Source of the DNA: Ophiocordyceps camponoti-saundersi (nom. inval.)
Taxonomy: Eukaryota > Ascomycota > Sordariomycetes > Hypocreales > Ophiocordycipitaceae
Assembly: GCA_003339415.1 (NCBI GenBank)
Contig: PDHQ01000017.1
Coordinates: forward strand, 221,555-285,554
Length of the DNA stretch: 64,000 nt
Direction of reading: 5' to 3'
Part shown: one piece after another, positions 34,548-45,188 of the stretch
Layout: every line of letters starts with the position of its first letter
Numbering within the stretch: position 1 is the first letter of the stretch
Program-made: the position numbers and the translations under genes
The notes under the pieces: model-generated
Seen by the model: only the letters and a program-made list of their open reading frames with translations
Database searches by the model: none
Told to the model about the DNA's origin: nothing

Positions 34548-35619
34548 TGTAGGCGTGACTTCGTGGTAGGGGTGAAGGCTTCGGTGTGTGTGATGGATGG
34601 ATGGATGGATGAAGTTGCGTTCGAATAAGATGCTGACTTTTTTTCCTTCCTTGCTCGAATCTTGGGGCGTCGGATAATTCGAATTAGATAAGCTGTGAAT
34701 AAATTTATATTGCCGAGCGGTGAGCAGAGCCACCAGTGTTGCTGTGTTCTACCTACCCTAAAGCTTGGACTTTTGCAACTCAAACTCCAGAAACTATCTC
34801 AACTCTTGGGGTCTGACCCTGCAGGTTGTTTGTTATTGCCCCTTTATCTTGTTTCTACAATGCTTTGAATGTCTTTATATCTTTCTCTTTACAGGCATAT
34901 ATGCTATTCAACCTCCGGCTTACAGTAAGCACATGATCAAGGTATGATTGCTAGTTGAACCTACCTACTCATATATATCGTGTTATTCACTTATCAGAGA
35001 GAATAAACGGTAACATCTTTGTGCTTCTAATGTCAAGTCTTTATAAGCTCAGTAAGCGGTGAAAACAGAGACTGACTTTACTCATCCACTCAAAAGAAAG
35101 CGAGTCGTCGTAAAGAACAGTGCCCTGGTAGATGCCGTATGAATGTACGTATGTAGTATTACTTTTAAAACCCTTTCTAACTTCCATCCCAATAACATGT
35201 ATATCCCTTCTGATAACTCACATCTTCAACTAACCTTGAGCTGCTCAAGTTTCGAATTAGAAATACCTCTCGCGTCTCTCGCATCATCGAAACTCGGAAA
35301 TAGGGAAATAAACCTTCCCTCAACGAACCGCCTCCAAAGTCCGTCAGGAGTCGAGGTAAAAGAGATCGTTACTACCGGGCCTCCCCCCTCCTGAAAAAGA
35401 AAGCCTTGAAGCGATGAATAACCTGCCTGTGTCGATCTATGTTCTGCTTTGTATCCGAATCTCAAAAGAGTCAAGTAAGAGAGGGAAACTAAGAACCAAC
35501 CCCCCCCCCCCCCGTATCAAGGGGGCAATAAAGGGGGGAAACAGGGGAAGCCAAGGTCTAACATGGCCAGTATGACTTGCAGAACTGCGCATGTCGAAGA
35601 AAGGTGTCGGATCAGCTAC
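34548..35619. other. Intergenic, no gene recognised
   Basis: AT-richer DNA with a GGAT repeat just upstream of PUF6 and a 14-nt C run (35500-35513). Short opposing frames near 35226-35474 show no recognisable domain. Confidence 0.5.
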
Positions 35620-36687
35620 CTATATACCGTTGGAAGGCGACTCCTCACCCTCCGCAGCACGCACCTTCGCCATGAACCTGTCCAACTTGTCATGAAACTC
35701 GCGTATCTTATCCTCATGCATCTTTATCTTATCCCCCAGCATCTGTGTATCGTCCTCGTGCATCTGTATATCGTCCTCGTGCATCTGTACATCGTCGTCC
35801 CCGTCCATCTGATTGTCTTCCTCATGCACGTCAACCTCATCATCTTCAGCGGCAACAACCTTACGTCTTGGCTTGTCAATCTCCTCCGCCATCGGGAAGG
35901 AATCTGCCCACATCCGCTCTTCGACATCCTGAGCCATGGCCTCTTTCAATCGGCGCATCACATAGGGATCACTACCAGCCTCTTTAAAGGTCAAAGGAGA
36001 CCGGTGTCTCATGCTTGCGCGCCAGTCGGCTTTCTTATTACGGCCCGTCTGCATCGCTTCGTTGTCCTCTTGGACGTATTGGGTAGTCGTCGCCGGCGTG
36101 CGGTGAAGCGTCGCCTTGCTGAGGTTATCAGCCACGTCTCGTTGACGCTCATCCTGCGCCTCTTCCGGGGAGTCAAAGCCAGCATCTTCACAGGTCATCT
36201 TGACGGGAATAGAGGAAGTATCGAGGCCTCGGCGTTGTATTCCTACAGACTTGCCAAAGTCCAGCGTCAACAGATCCCCCTGTGTCTCGGCATTCTGTTT
36301 GTAGAGGTCCGAAGTGTCGTTGGCCTTCTTCTGATAATCATGCCACATCGGTCGTCTCCAGAAGCGTCTGTGTTCCGCCTCCTTGTTATGGAGATCTTTC
36401 CAAACCGGCGATTTCCACTTGGGCGAGTTCCGGGGCGGAGGCTTCGGGAACTGAACCCTCTCATCATCCGGCCACTGGAAGTTGGGAAGCTGAACCATGG
36501 CCGCTCGCAACACGTTCAAAGACATCTCTCGTTTCACCTTTGCCGATCTCTCCCGGCACTCGGCCCATTCCAGGGCGGCATCTGCCGGACCGAACTCGGG
36601 AGTCAGCGCTCCCAGAGTGTGGTGACAGACTGGAGCCCCGAGCCCGAAGCCGACAAGCATAGCCGCGAGGATGATGACGATGCTCAT
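35620..36687 (-). CDS. Secreted hypothetical protein with heptad repeats
   Basis: Single exon, 355 residues. The N-terminus MSIVIILAAMLVGFGLGAPV is a clear signal peptide. The mature protein is hydrophilic, with WPDDERVQFPKPPP and several Trp-containing stretches, few cysteines, and an acidic C-terminal third. Residues about 285-340 are heptads (DVQMHED, DIQMHED, DTQMLGD, KIKMHED, KIREFHD), likely a coiled coil. Upstream, TATATA near 36831-36836 lies about 145 bp from the start. No family is recognised. A long plus-strand frame over the same DNA lacks such features and is a shadow. Confidence 0.65.
   Translation of the reverse strand: MSIVIILAAMLVGFGLGAPVCHHTLGALTPEFGPADAALEWAECRERSAKVKREMSLNVLRAAMVQLPNFQWPDDERVQFPKPPPRNSPKWKSPVWKDLHNKEAEHRRFWRRPMWHDYQKKANDTSDLYKQNAETQGDLLTLDFGKSVGIQRRGLDTSSIPVKMTCEDAGFDSPEEAQDERQRDVADNLSKATLHRTPATTTQYVQEDNEAMQTGRNKKADWRASMRHRSPLTFKEAGSDPYVMRRLKEAMAQDVEERMWADSFPMAEEIDKPRRKVVAAEDDEVDVHEEDNQMDGDDDVQMHEDDIQMHEDDTQMLGDKIKMHEDKIREFHDKLDRFMAKVRAAEGEESPSNGI
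35698..35802 (-). repeat. 21-bp coding repeat, about five units
   Basis: Adjacent 21-bp units such as CATCTGTATATCGTCCTCGT plus G on the plus strand, at 35719, 35740, 35761 and 35782, with a diverged unit before them. They encode the heptads of the secreted protein on the minus strand. Confidence 0.8.
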
Positions 36688-38219
36688 TTTTGTTTTGAAA
36701 ACTGTGGTGAAGAGAAGATGATGAGTTGAATGATTCTATAAGTAAGAAACAGTAAGAAAAGGATTGAAAGCTCTGTTCTGTCACAACCAGAGGGGGAAGG
36801 AATAAACCCAGTTCTTCGACATGAGCTTCTTATATATGTAGAGAATCTCGATCGTCGACTGGTCTAATGGCCAGGGCCGAAATAAGAACAACGGGTTCCA
36901 CCCAGAGAACTTTTGCTACGACCATGACAGTCCCATAGAGTTTACACCCTTGTGAATAGAAACAATCAAGGCTAGGTATTGAGATGGTAATACGTGGCTG
37001 GTCCCATCCACCCGTACCTGACTCTACCGCTGCCGGTAGACAGTTGCCAGCAAGGTACATGCATTGATTGGATGATATAGGTAGGTAGGTAGTATCTCGG
37101 AGGCCATCGTTGGGGGGGATATAAGCTCTTCGTGCTAAGAACCGTAGGCGAGAGTAACGCTGTTGTCTCAAGTTTTTACTTGATTCGTTGCCTTCATGAC
37201 CTTGTGCTGACAGGAGGATGAGCAAGACGGTCGTTGGGCAGTCCTTGGCAACAAGCACATACTTGTTACCTGCTAGTAGTGATGGCTAGATATCTATTGA
37301 CCTACTACCCTACTGACGAAACCATTACATGTCTTGGCACATCTGAGAGCAAGTCCTGACCGAAGTGCAAAGTCGGGACGGAGACGGTCATACAGTCAGT
37401 CGGAAGAAGCTCATCGACTCCCGGAACGGTCCCTTTCCAGGCTCTTCAGCTCTGACATGACGGACACAATCATTTCCATGTCGCGGATGGTCTCGACAAT
37501 CAGCTCCGACGTACACGGCGATACGGACGGAGCGAGTGGCCGGCGATACTAGCCTCTCTGCCTCGCCTCAACCATTCCCAGGTCGAAGTCATCATGGAAA
37601 GCCGACTCGTATGGCGACAAGGGTGATTCCGTAACCAAGTCCATTCCATAGATAGAGTTAACCGGAATCACTATTTTGCCACCCTGGAAAGCATCGTTGG
37701 AGACGTGTCACGGTCGTTGTTTTTGTTTCTATTACTGTTTACTTGATAGACCCAAGGACATGTTCCATCTGACTCCCGTTATGCGGAGGGAATTATACGT
37801 GGCACATGGAGTATGCATAGCGGGTTGTAGGAGCCACGGTGGATCTATCGTCACCATCTTACATACTGCAGGTTCCAGGTGACTGGTTCATGATCAAGGC
37901 GCCGTTGCATTAGAAGCTGCAGGGGAATAGTGTCTGAATGCCGGGGACGAAGCGAATTTGCTAATGATCCTTTTGAGTTGCTTAAAAAAAACGTACTGTC
38001 TGCAACCCGAAGCGTGCCCATCTTCCTCCTATAGCGTCTTCTCCCGCCGTCTCAAACTGTCTGCGATGATGAGAGTCCCTTCTACTGCCATGTCAACGAT
38101 GGAGTTGTCTTTCTACGCGGAAGCTTGGGTCGGAATACAGATTCCGTCAACTCTCCTCAGCCCTGTATGACTTGACACACACACACACACACAGGCAGTC
38201 CGCTTCGTGGCATCTCCCG

Positions 38220-38254
<35 letters not shown>

Positions 38255-39615
38255 CCCCCCCCCCCGGGGGGGGGTGCCCCCCCCCTCCCCCTGGCCCTGC
38301 AGAAAAGGCACAAAAAAACACAAAAAAAAAAAATAANNNNNNNNNNTGGGGGTGGATAGAGAATCGGGCGCCCCTCCTCACGCGCGTTTGACTGGCCCAA
38401 CCCACCCCCCAGCGGGGGGGCCCGTTCGGGGCATCCCCCCCCCCCCCCCCCCCCCCCGGAACCCCCGAAGCTGGTCAACTCTTAAGGGGGGAGTTTCCGC
38501 CGCCTTAAAGAGAAGCAATAAACAAGGTGCAGCATTACATGATGTATGTATGCCTACGTCAGTGGGGGAGGTTGCGGCTACACAGTCGGTTATAAGATTT
38601 GAGGCCCATCTTTCAGCTCTGACGCACAATCTTCTGGGCAGGGAGACGAGAAAGGGATGCCATACATGTGAGTACATGCATACATACACATGGAGATCCC
38701 CATCGTGGGGTTATGGGGCGAGGCATATGGCCGGGGAAGGACATATGTGTGCCGGGTCATACATCCACCCATCCATCCGTCCACACATGCATATACGGAC
38801 AGATATGGGGACTGTCATGGGAAGATAAAAGGCGGGCCATATTTCTGAGAGTTATATACGTTCATATAGCCCGTCACCTAAGTTGTTCAAGGAGAGTGAG
38901 CGAGAGAATGCTATGCAGGAGGACTACCGGCTCATCAACTCCCCCCTTTAACTTCGACTTTGCCGCGGTAAACTCCTGTCGAGACCTAATTGGAAAAGCA
39001 AAAGACTGACGGTGATATTCTTGCTCGTCATAACTCGTGCTCAAACGCGGAGCACAGAGCTACGACGATCAAAGGTCGAGAGCAGGCCCGCCAGAAGGTA
39101 AATACTGGGTAGAGTTACCGAAAGGGGGTTCAAAGCGGAGCAACTCCTTAGCCATCCTCGCTACTTTGGGCCTCGGCTTTGCTCGAACGAGGCATGTGCC
39201 GACGATGCTTTCGCCCAAGGCGTCCAGCTCGGAAGTTGAAGCCGTCTCGGGGGCAAAAGAAGCCGCATTCTCGTCAGGTGAGCCGGCGTAGGCGTCGAAT
39301 GACAGTCGAGTTTTACGTCCGCATGTAGGATCACGTCATGTCCATCATCTCGAGCTCGTCTCATCTCCTACGACGTGCAGGATGCTGCAGATGGGCGTCG
39401 TCTAGAGCGTCTTGGAACGCCTGAGTCACAGGGTTCGAGACTCGTTACAGTGCTGATACGTTTTTTTGACATGGACTGGGCAAAGGGGGGGGGATTGGGT
39501 AACGTTGCTTTCATTAGGCGAGCGTGATGAACAGCTGATCTATACCAGATATCTTGAGACCTCAGGAGCACGGGTATGTAGTGCATCCCGTATGTAGCGA
39601 CGATCAAAGTCATCA
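36688..39615. other. Gene-poor region with assembly gap
   Basis: No complete gene is supported across 2.9 kb. A GTAG repeat lies near 37078-37090. A possible terminal exon is discussed under findings (37549-37683, minus). From 38180 there is a CA tract, poly(C), the gap at 38337-38346 and more poly(C). Short frames at 37334-37552 and 39037-39291 lack protein-like features. Confidence 0.55.
38337..38346. other. Assembly gap (10 N)
   Basis: Ten N flanked by homopolymer-rich sequence: poly(C) at 38221-38252 to the left and 38435-38457 to the right. Confidence 0.98.
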
Positions 39616-40142
39616 TCAGGCGGCCCTGATCCTACCGTCCAAGACCATGGCCCTCATAGCCTCGATGCTCTTAGTCACGGCGATGGAAGCCTCCTGAATC
39701 ATGACGAAAAGGTCAATATATCAGCCATAAACGACTCTCCCCGGTGACGAAGACGACTAACCTCTTGCTTCTTCTCACGCATATCCTCCCCGCAACCAAC
39801 CCAAGAAAAGGCGTAGGTCATGAAAAGCGTACCATTCTTGACGTCGCGGCTGATGATGTTCTGCACCTCGGTCCCCGTGTCCATGCGGAAGTGCACCCTA
39901 GAAGGCGCGTACTCGGTGCAGACCTCGGTGACGGCCTCTCCCGCGGTGAAGACGACCTTTCGCTTGACGACGTTGGCCGATTCCTCGACGACGACGCACG
40001 AGGAGATGAGCGGGACGAATTCGTCGGCCCGTCTGACCTTGCGTTGCAGGCCGTCCCATACCTGGGCCTCGTTGAGGACGGGGTCGGCGCCGGGGGGGTT
40101 GATGGGGGCGGTGGCGGCCACGTGTATCGTCGGCGTCGCCAT
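39616..40142 (-). CDS. DUF1857 family protein (START/SRPBCC-like)
   Basis: Two exons (39762-40142 and 39616-39693; intron 68 nt) give 152 residues, the usual size for DUF1857. The pattern fits the family as I recall it: INPPGADPVLNEAQVWDGLQ at the N-terminus, ADEFVPLISSCVVVEE, a V-T-E-V strand, and ISRDVKNGTLFMTYAF, then a C-terminal helix ending RAMVLDGRIRAA. DUF1857 proteins have a small hydrophobic-ligand-binding fold and some lie in secondary-metabolite clusters. The SDR and scytalone dehydratase genes begin less than 1 kb away, so a pigment-related role is possible but only inferred. Confidence 0.78.
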
Positions 40143-40869
40143 GTCGTTTAGGAGGGTTATATTCGGGGAGAGGCTTTTTGCTTTTCGCTTTCTTTCAATC
40201 ACCACCGGAAGGGGGGAAGTGAATGAGAGAGAGAGGGAGGGGGGAAAGGGGGGATAAGAGAACTCGTCTAAGCAACCTCGATGCGAGAGAGGTAGGGAGA
40301 GATACAAAAACTTTACCTTGAATGTCTCGTATTCTGGCGATGTGGCCGGTTGCAGGCAGGTAGTTGACTTTGGCGCAAGGGGGGAGTTGTCTACGACGGT
40401 ATCACCAACAGACGGCAGCGGGAAGAAAGAAGTGAGTCATCGGATGCATTGGAATCCGTCTCCATAGGTTCCCTCTCCATGGGTAACTGAGTGCCATGAT
40501 ATGCATGCCATGATGTTGGTGCCGTGGATACTTATACATATGCGTGATGGCTTCAGCTCGTGTCACGGTTGTTGTCCTATCACCTGATAACCCGAACCAA
40601 CGACATTTACCACGTATAGGGACGAGACAAGTTGAGAATGGATGGTGATAAATGATACTTGTTCGCATCTCATACCCGTGTATAATTCTATCAGAGAGCC
40701 ATGGCTGAGACATGAAAAAAAAAACACAAAGACAAAGAGAAAATGAGACAAATGAGACTATCGTTCATGTTAAGGAATGACATTGTGGTTGAAGCCTTAT
40801 AGCCTTATGTATAGGGCTTATATCCACGAGGACACACACATACTCACGCGGTGATGCATCTCCATCCGC
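40143..40869. other. Intergenic, no gene recognised
   Basis: Upstream region of the DUF1857 gene and 3' flank of the SDR. G-rich just upstream of DUF1857 (40195-40260). No coding signal. Confidence 0.5.
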
Positions 40870-41724
40870 TTAGGCAGTCGAGCCACCAGTGAGGAGGATG
40901 GTTTGGCCTGTTTTTCTCTGTCAGTTTTCAACCTGTATACACGGGAGGTAAAAAGACGTACCGTTGATCCATTCGCTGTCATCGTGAGCGAGGAAAGCGA
41001 CGATACGAGCAATGTCGATGGGCTCGGCCACGCGCTTGAGGGGGCCGAGGTCAGCGAGGCCCTTCTCAATCTTGTCCTGGGGCCAGGACGGGTCGGCGCC
41101 CTGGACGTAGTTCCAGGCGTTCTCGGTGAACATGTCGGTCTTGACACCGCCGGGGGCGACGGCGTTGATGGTGATCTTCTTGGGGCCGCAGATGACGGCG
41201 TAAGAGCGGACGAAGGCCTCGACGGCGGCCTTGCTTCCGGCGTAGACGGAGTGGGCCCCGATGTTGGGAAGGTTGGCGGCGACGGAGGAGGTGAGGATGA
41301 TGCGGCCTCCCTGGCGGCAGTGCTTGAGAGCCTGCTGGGCGACGAAGAACTGTCCGCGCGTGTTGAGGGTGAAGACGTTGTCAAAGTCCTCCTCCGTCAC
41401 CTCATCCTCCTTCTTGTAGATGACCTTGCCCGAGTTGGACATGACGATGTCGAGGCCGCCAAAGTGCTTGACCGTCTCCTCGAACAGGCGCTCGATGTCG
41501 GGCAGCTTGCTGACGTCGGCCTTGACGGCGATGGCCTTGCTTCCGGCCGCCTCGATCTCCTTGACGACCTCCTGCGCTGCCTTGTCGGTGTTGCAGTAGT
41601 TTACCGCGACCGAGGCTCCGCGCTTGCCGAGCTCGACGGCGATGCCACGGCCCAGACCGCGGCCGGCGCCGGTGACGAGGGCGACCTTGCCCTTGAGGGT
41701 GGTGGCGGGAGCAGAGGGAGCCAT
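40870..41724 (-). CDS. Short-chain dehydrogenase, hydroxynaphthalene-reductase type
   Basis: NADPH-dependent classical SDR. Exons 40962-41724 and 40870-40907 give 266 residues. Cofactor motif TGAGRGLGRG (residues 18-27), NSG in place of the usual NAG at 97-99, Asn121, and catalytic Ser (146/147), Tyr161 and Lys165 in SSVAANLPNIGAHSVYAGSK. The NSG variant, the length and the C-terminal ILLTGGSTA are typical of tri-/tetrahydroxynaphthalene and versicolorin reductases. Its divergent neighbour is scytalone dehydratase, so the likely reaction is reduction of 1,3,6,8-tetra- or 1,3,8-trihydroxynaphthalene in DHN-melanin synthesis. Which of the two substrates cannot be decided from sequence alone. 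Confidence 0.85.
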
Positions 41725-43001
41725 TGTTGGATGATGTTGGGTGAAAAAGGGGGAGTAAGTTGACAGGTAGTAAAGAGAGACGGTGGTGTGTGTATGTGAG
41801 TGTGTGAGTGCGTGTGTGAGTGAAGGTCAAGAGGCGTCGACCGGATCAAGAGGACGAAGGGCCGGGCTTTTTAAACACGAGTCCGTCGCCTCTCTCTTTG
41901 ACCCCTTTTTTTCCCCTCTCAAATAGGCCGGCTATAGGAGGAAAAGGAAAAGTCCTATTCCGGCTTTGATAGACGAAAGCTGCATCGTCTGCCACCGAGA
42001 GCATATTGGATACAAACCTTGTGCTACTAGATCCGGTCGAAGAAAGACAAAATGAACAAGGTCAGAAAGGTGGATTTCTTTCCTTCATTTCCTTCTCCTG
42101 TCTTTTACCCTCTCTATTGACGTCAGTTCTCAACTCTCAGCAGAAAAACGCTCGGTTCGGTGTGTATGTATGTGTGTATAAGCGGCAGCAAGGAGGTGGT
42201 AGTAGTAGTAGGTGAGGAACGAGCGTTTAGTGCTGGTTGATCGTAGAGTTAGTTGCTGAACGAACGAGCGTAGTCGGTCCCTGTTACGGGGACACGGCCA
42301 CTTGCTACCATTTAGAACTAGTACATGATCTTCAGTAAACCCTCTATTTTTCTTGGGCCGAGAGAGGGAGGGAGAGGAGGAGATAGAGAGTAAGTCGTAA
42401 GTTGCCGGTAAAGACGATGAAGTCATCTCCGATTGTCCGTCTATAAACTCTACTAGAAAAGGCCATGGTCAACATACCTCCTCTCTTCCAAATAAGAACC
42501 GCACGTCAAAGAGAATGACGTCTCCCACAAAGAGAAACAAAAAAATCGTATTCAACCCTCCAAAGCAGAAGAATTGATCTGAAACACAAGCTGAGTCTAA
42601 AATACCCTCCAACCACGGCTCAAGCCACACTCGACAAGGGGGAAGCAGAGAAGAAGGGGGAAAAAAAAAGCACAGATCCGAGCTCGGCTTAAGCGAGAAA
42701 AAAAAAGGAAAGGAAGGGTTAAAAAAAAATATACCTTCCATCACGGTCGGACGATAAACGGAGGGACCGGGGGAGGCGGGTTTTGTTTGTAAAGAAATAC
42801 ATACACGGAGGTGAAACGAGATACGACGTGATGGGATGAGTGGAGAGGAGATGGAGGAAGAGGCCTGTGTGTCTGCCGGCTTCAATATAAGTAAAGTGTC
42901 ATTTCCTGCACTTTACTTTCAGTCAGTGCCACTTGAAGACGCGCGTTCTTCTTCTGTAATCCCTGTTTCTTCCTCGAATACTGTGTTTCCTCGTCCCGAA
43001 T
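41725..43001. promoter_or_regulatory. Shared upstream region of the melanin gene pair
   Basis: 1.28 kb between two divergent starts, so the genes could be co-regulated from here. ATATAAGTA at 42885-42893 lies about 110 bp before scytalone dehydratase. A TTTAAA near 41869-41875 is about 150 bp before the SDR start. A minus-strand frame at 42469-42885 is low-complexity and is not called. Confidence 0.55.
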
Positions 43002-43796
43002 ATGGCCGCTGCTGCTTCTACCTCTCCCGCTGCGGGTTCCGGCCAAGAGGGCGGTGCACAGCTCTCTTTCCAGGGTGGGTTTATCACGATGATGATGCTT
43101 CAGTTGAGATGATGATGCCGTTTTGTCTCACACACGTCATCATTATTATCATCAACACAGATTACCTTGAACTCTCCGGCCTTCTTTTCGAATGGGGAGA
43201 TAGCTATGACTCCAAGGTAGGCTTCCATCTTTCTTTCCATCTTTCCATCTTCTTCTTTTTCTTCTTCTTCTTTTCCGAATACAGACCTTCTCTTCTAGAA
43301 GCGTCTTCGGTACAGAAAAAAATGACTTCCTTCAAAGTGTGGCACTGACCCCCCCCGGGCTTAGGACTGGACCCGCCTCCGCGGCATCATCGCCCCAACC
43401 CTATACGTCGACTACTCCGAGATAGGCAAGGGCGTATGGAAGGAGATGCCGGCCAAGCAGTTCATGGAAATGGTCTCCAGCGACGGCTTCCTGGGAGACC
43501 CCTGCGTCAAGACCCAGCACCTCCTCGGCGCCACCCGCTGGGAGCGCGTCTCCGACACCGAGGTCATAGGCCATCACCAGCTGCGCGCCGCCCACCAGGT
43601 CTACGAGGAGCCCGAGCTCATCAACGTCAAGGTCAAGGGTCACGGCCACGCGACGAACAGGCACTTCTACAAAAAGGTCGACGGCGTTTGGAAGTTTGCC
43701 GGTCTCGAGCCCCATGTCAGGTGGAATGAGTTTGACTTTGAGAAGGTGTTTAAGGGGTCGTACTTGAAGGAGAATGGCGAGAATGGGACCAAGTAG
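43002..43796 (+). CDS. SCD1: Scytalone dehydratase (DHN-melanin pathway)
   Basis: Dehydrates scytalone to 1,3,8-trihydroxynaphthalene and vermelone to 1,8-dihydroxynaphthalene. Exons 43002-43074, 43161-43216 and 43365-43796 give 186 residues. The join reads DYLELSGLLFEWGDSYDSKD, the hallmark of the family. Residues matching the known active site are Tyr40, Asp41, Tyr60, His95, His120 and Asn141. The position equivalent to Ser129 of the Magnaporthe enzyme appears to be Ala139. The C-terminal region WKFAGLEPHVRWNEFDFEKVF is normal. The N-terminal extension (MAAAASTSPAAGSG) is slightly longer than in Magnaporthe. Head-to-head with the reductase. Confidence 0.95.
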
Positions 43797-44173
43797 GGTG
43801 ATGATGACTTGAATTGATGGCGTATCGAGGATTTCACACACATACTCTCTCTCCCTCTCTCTCTGTCTCTGTGTCTCTTTTATACCTAAGGAGTAAAAAG
43901 GGTTGGTTGGTTGGTTATAGCCGGTTCGTTTTACATACACATCAAGATCTATCTATACAATCCATACCCGTACAACACTGTCTTCTCCGGATTCACATTT
44001 CTCCGCTCCATCAACATCCATCCTTTCCATCCATCCTATCCATCCATCAAACAACTATCCGTACGCACGAAACATCTTCCTACCTACCTAGATACCACTC
44101 AACTCTGTACAGACCTCATCTCATCAACCCATCACAGCGCAAACCTCCAACCCCCCCGCTTCCACCGCCGAGA
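43797..44173. other. Intergenic between tandem genes
   Basis: Contains CT and GGTT short repeats and an ATCC-rich stretch near 43990-44050; presumably holds the GIR2 promoter. Confidence 0.45.
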
Positions 44174-44949
44174 ATGCCTCGCGACGCCCAAATAGAGGAG
44201 CGCGAGGTCCTCGAATCCATCTTCCCCGACGAAATCACCGGTTCGCCCAATCCCCATCTCTCATGCTATGGAAACCTCCCCTACAACTCACACAACCAGA
44301 CATCTCCGAAACCGAGTTCCGCGTCATCGTCGCCCTCGACGCCGCCGACCCCTCCCCACCACCGCCCCGACTCCTCCTCCACGTCCGCTACCCAGAAGAC
44401 TACCCAGACGTGGCCCCCGACCTCGATCTCCTAGCCCACCCCGACGACGACGGCCACCACCCCTACCTAAGCGTCGCCAATGACCGGCAACAACTCCTCG
44501 CCGACCTCGAAACAACGATACAGGAGAACCTCGGCATCGCCATGGTCTTCACCCTCGTCTCCTCCCTGCGCGAGGCCGCAGAGGCCCTCATCCAGCAACG
44601 TATCGACCAAGAGGCCAATATCCGCCACGAGGCCCTCCTCGCCGCCGAACGTGAGGAAAATAACAAGTTTCACGGCACGCCCGTCACGCCCGATACTTTT
44701 CGCGACTGGCGACGCGCTTTTCGCGCCGAGATGGAGGACAAGGAGCGTAGAGACGAGGAGGATCGTCTGGCTGAACTTAAAAGGGCAAAGATCAAGGAGC
44801 CCGTCAAGCTGCTCACCGGCAGGCAGCTCTGGGAACGTGGCCTTGCCGGCAAGGGCGATGATGACGATGTCGACGACGACGACAACGACGATTCCCATGC
44901 AGCTGTCCCCACAAAAGGCCTGGAGAAGCTGCAAGTCGAGTCGTCGTGA
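44174..44949 (+). CDS. GIR2: RWD domain protein, Gir2/RWDD1-like
   Basis: Gir2 binds the DRG-type GTPase Rbg2 and Gcn1, linking translation stress to Gcn2 control. Exon 1 (44174-44240) starts MPRDAQIEEREVLESIFPDE, the canonical RWD start. After a 59-nt intron the domain continues with the YPEDYPDVAPDL motif (P-x-Y-P-x3-P signature), then a long charged helix and the C-terminal DFRP-like region RDWRRAFRAEMEDKE ... KLLTGRQLWERGL typical of RWDD1/Gir2. It ends with a run of Asp and is 238 residues long. Convergent with ACL4. Confidence 0.9.
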
Positions 44950-45188
44950 AGCGCTAGGCCGTGGGCGATGCCCTCTCGACGAGCTGCATGGACCCATCTT
45001 GGCATTCATCCGCCACGAACCATGTCTCCTGCACTGTTGGGCGCCTTTTATATACGAGCCGTGAGACACCTCTCGTCGTGCCGCCGTGTCGTACTTCGTC
45101 TGCTGCTGCGTCGCCGAGGCCGTCACCCTCCGTCTAAGCCTGTCTGCTGTTTTTTTTGGCATGTCATGCCCGACACTCGCAACACGTC

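Noticed and set aside
35563..36729. 388-codon plus-strand frame opposite the secreted heptad protein
   Set aside because: Its Leu/Val-rich repeats are the complement of the 21-bp repeat. The minus frame has a signal peptide, a TATA-like element and normal composition.
36850..36912. tRNA-like A box (TGGTCTAATGG) and B box-like GGTTCCACCC
   Set aside because: No acceptor-stem or anticodon-stem pairing can be made; at most a chance match or an old SINE fragment.
42469..42885. 138-codon minus-strand frame in the melanin promoter region
   Set aside because: Phe/Pro/Ser low complexity from T- and C-rich DNA; no domain, and it overlaps the scytalone dehydratase TATA region.
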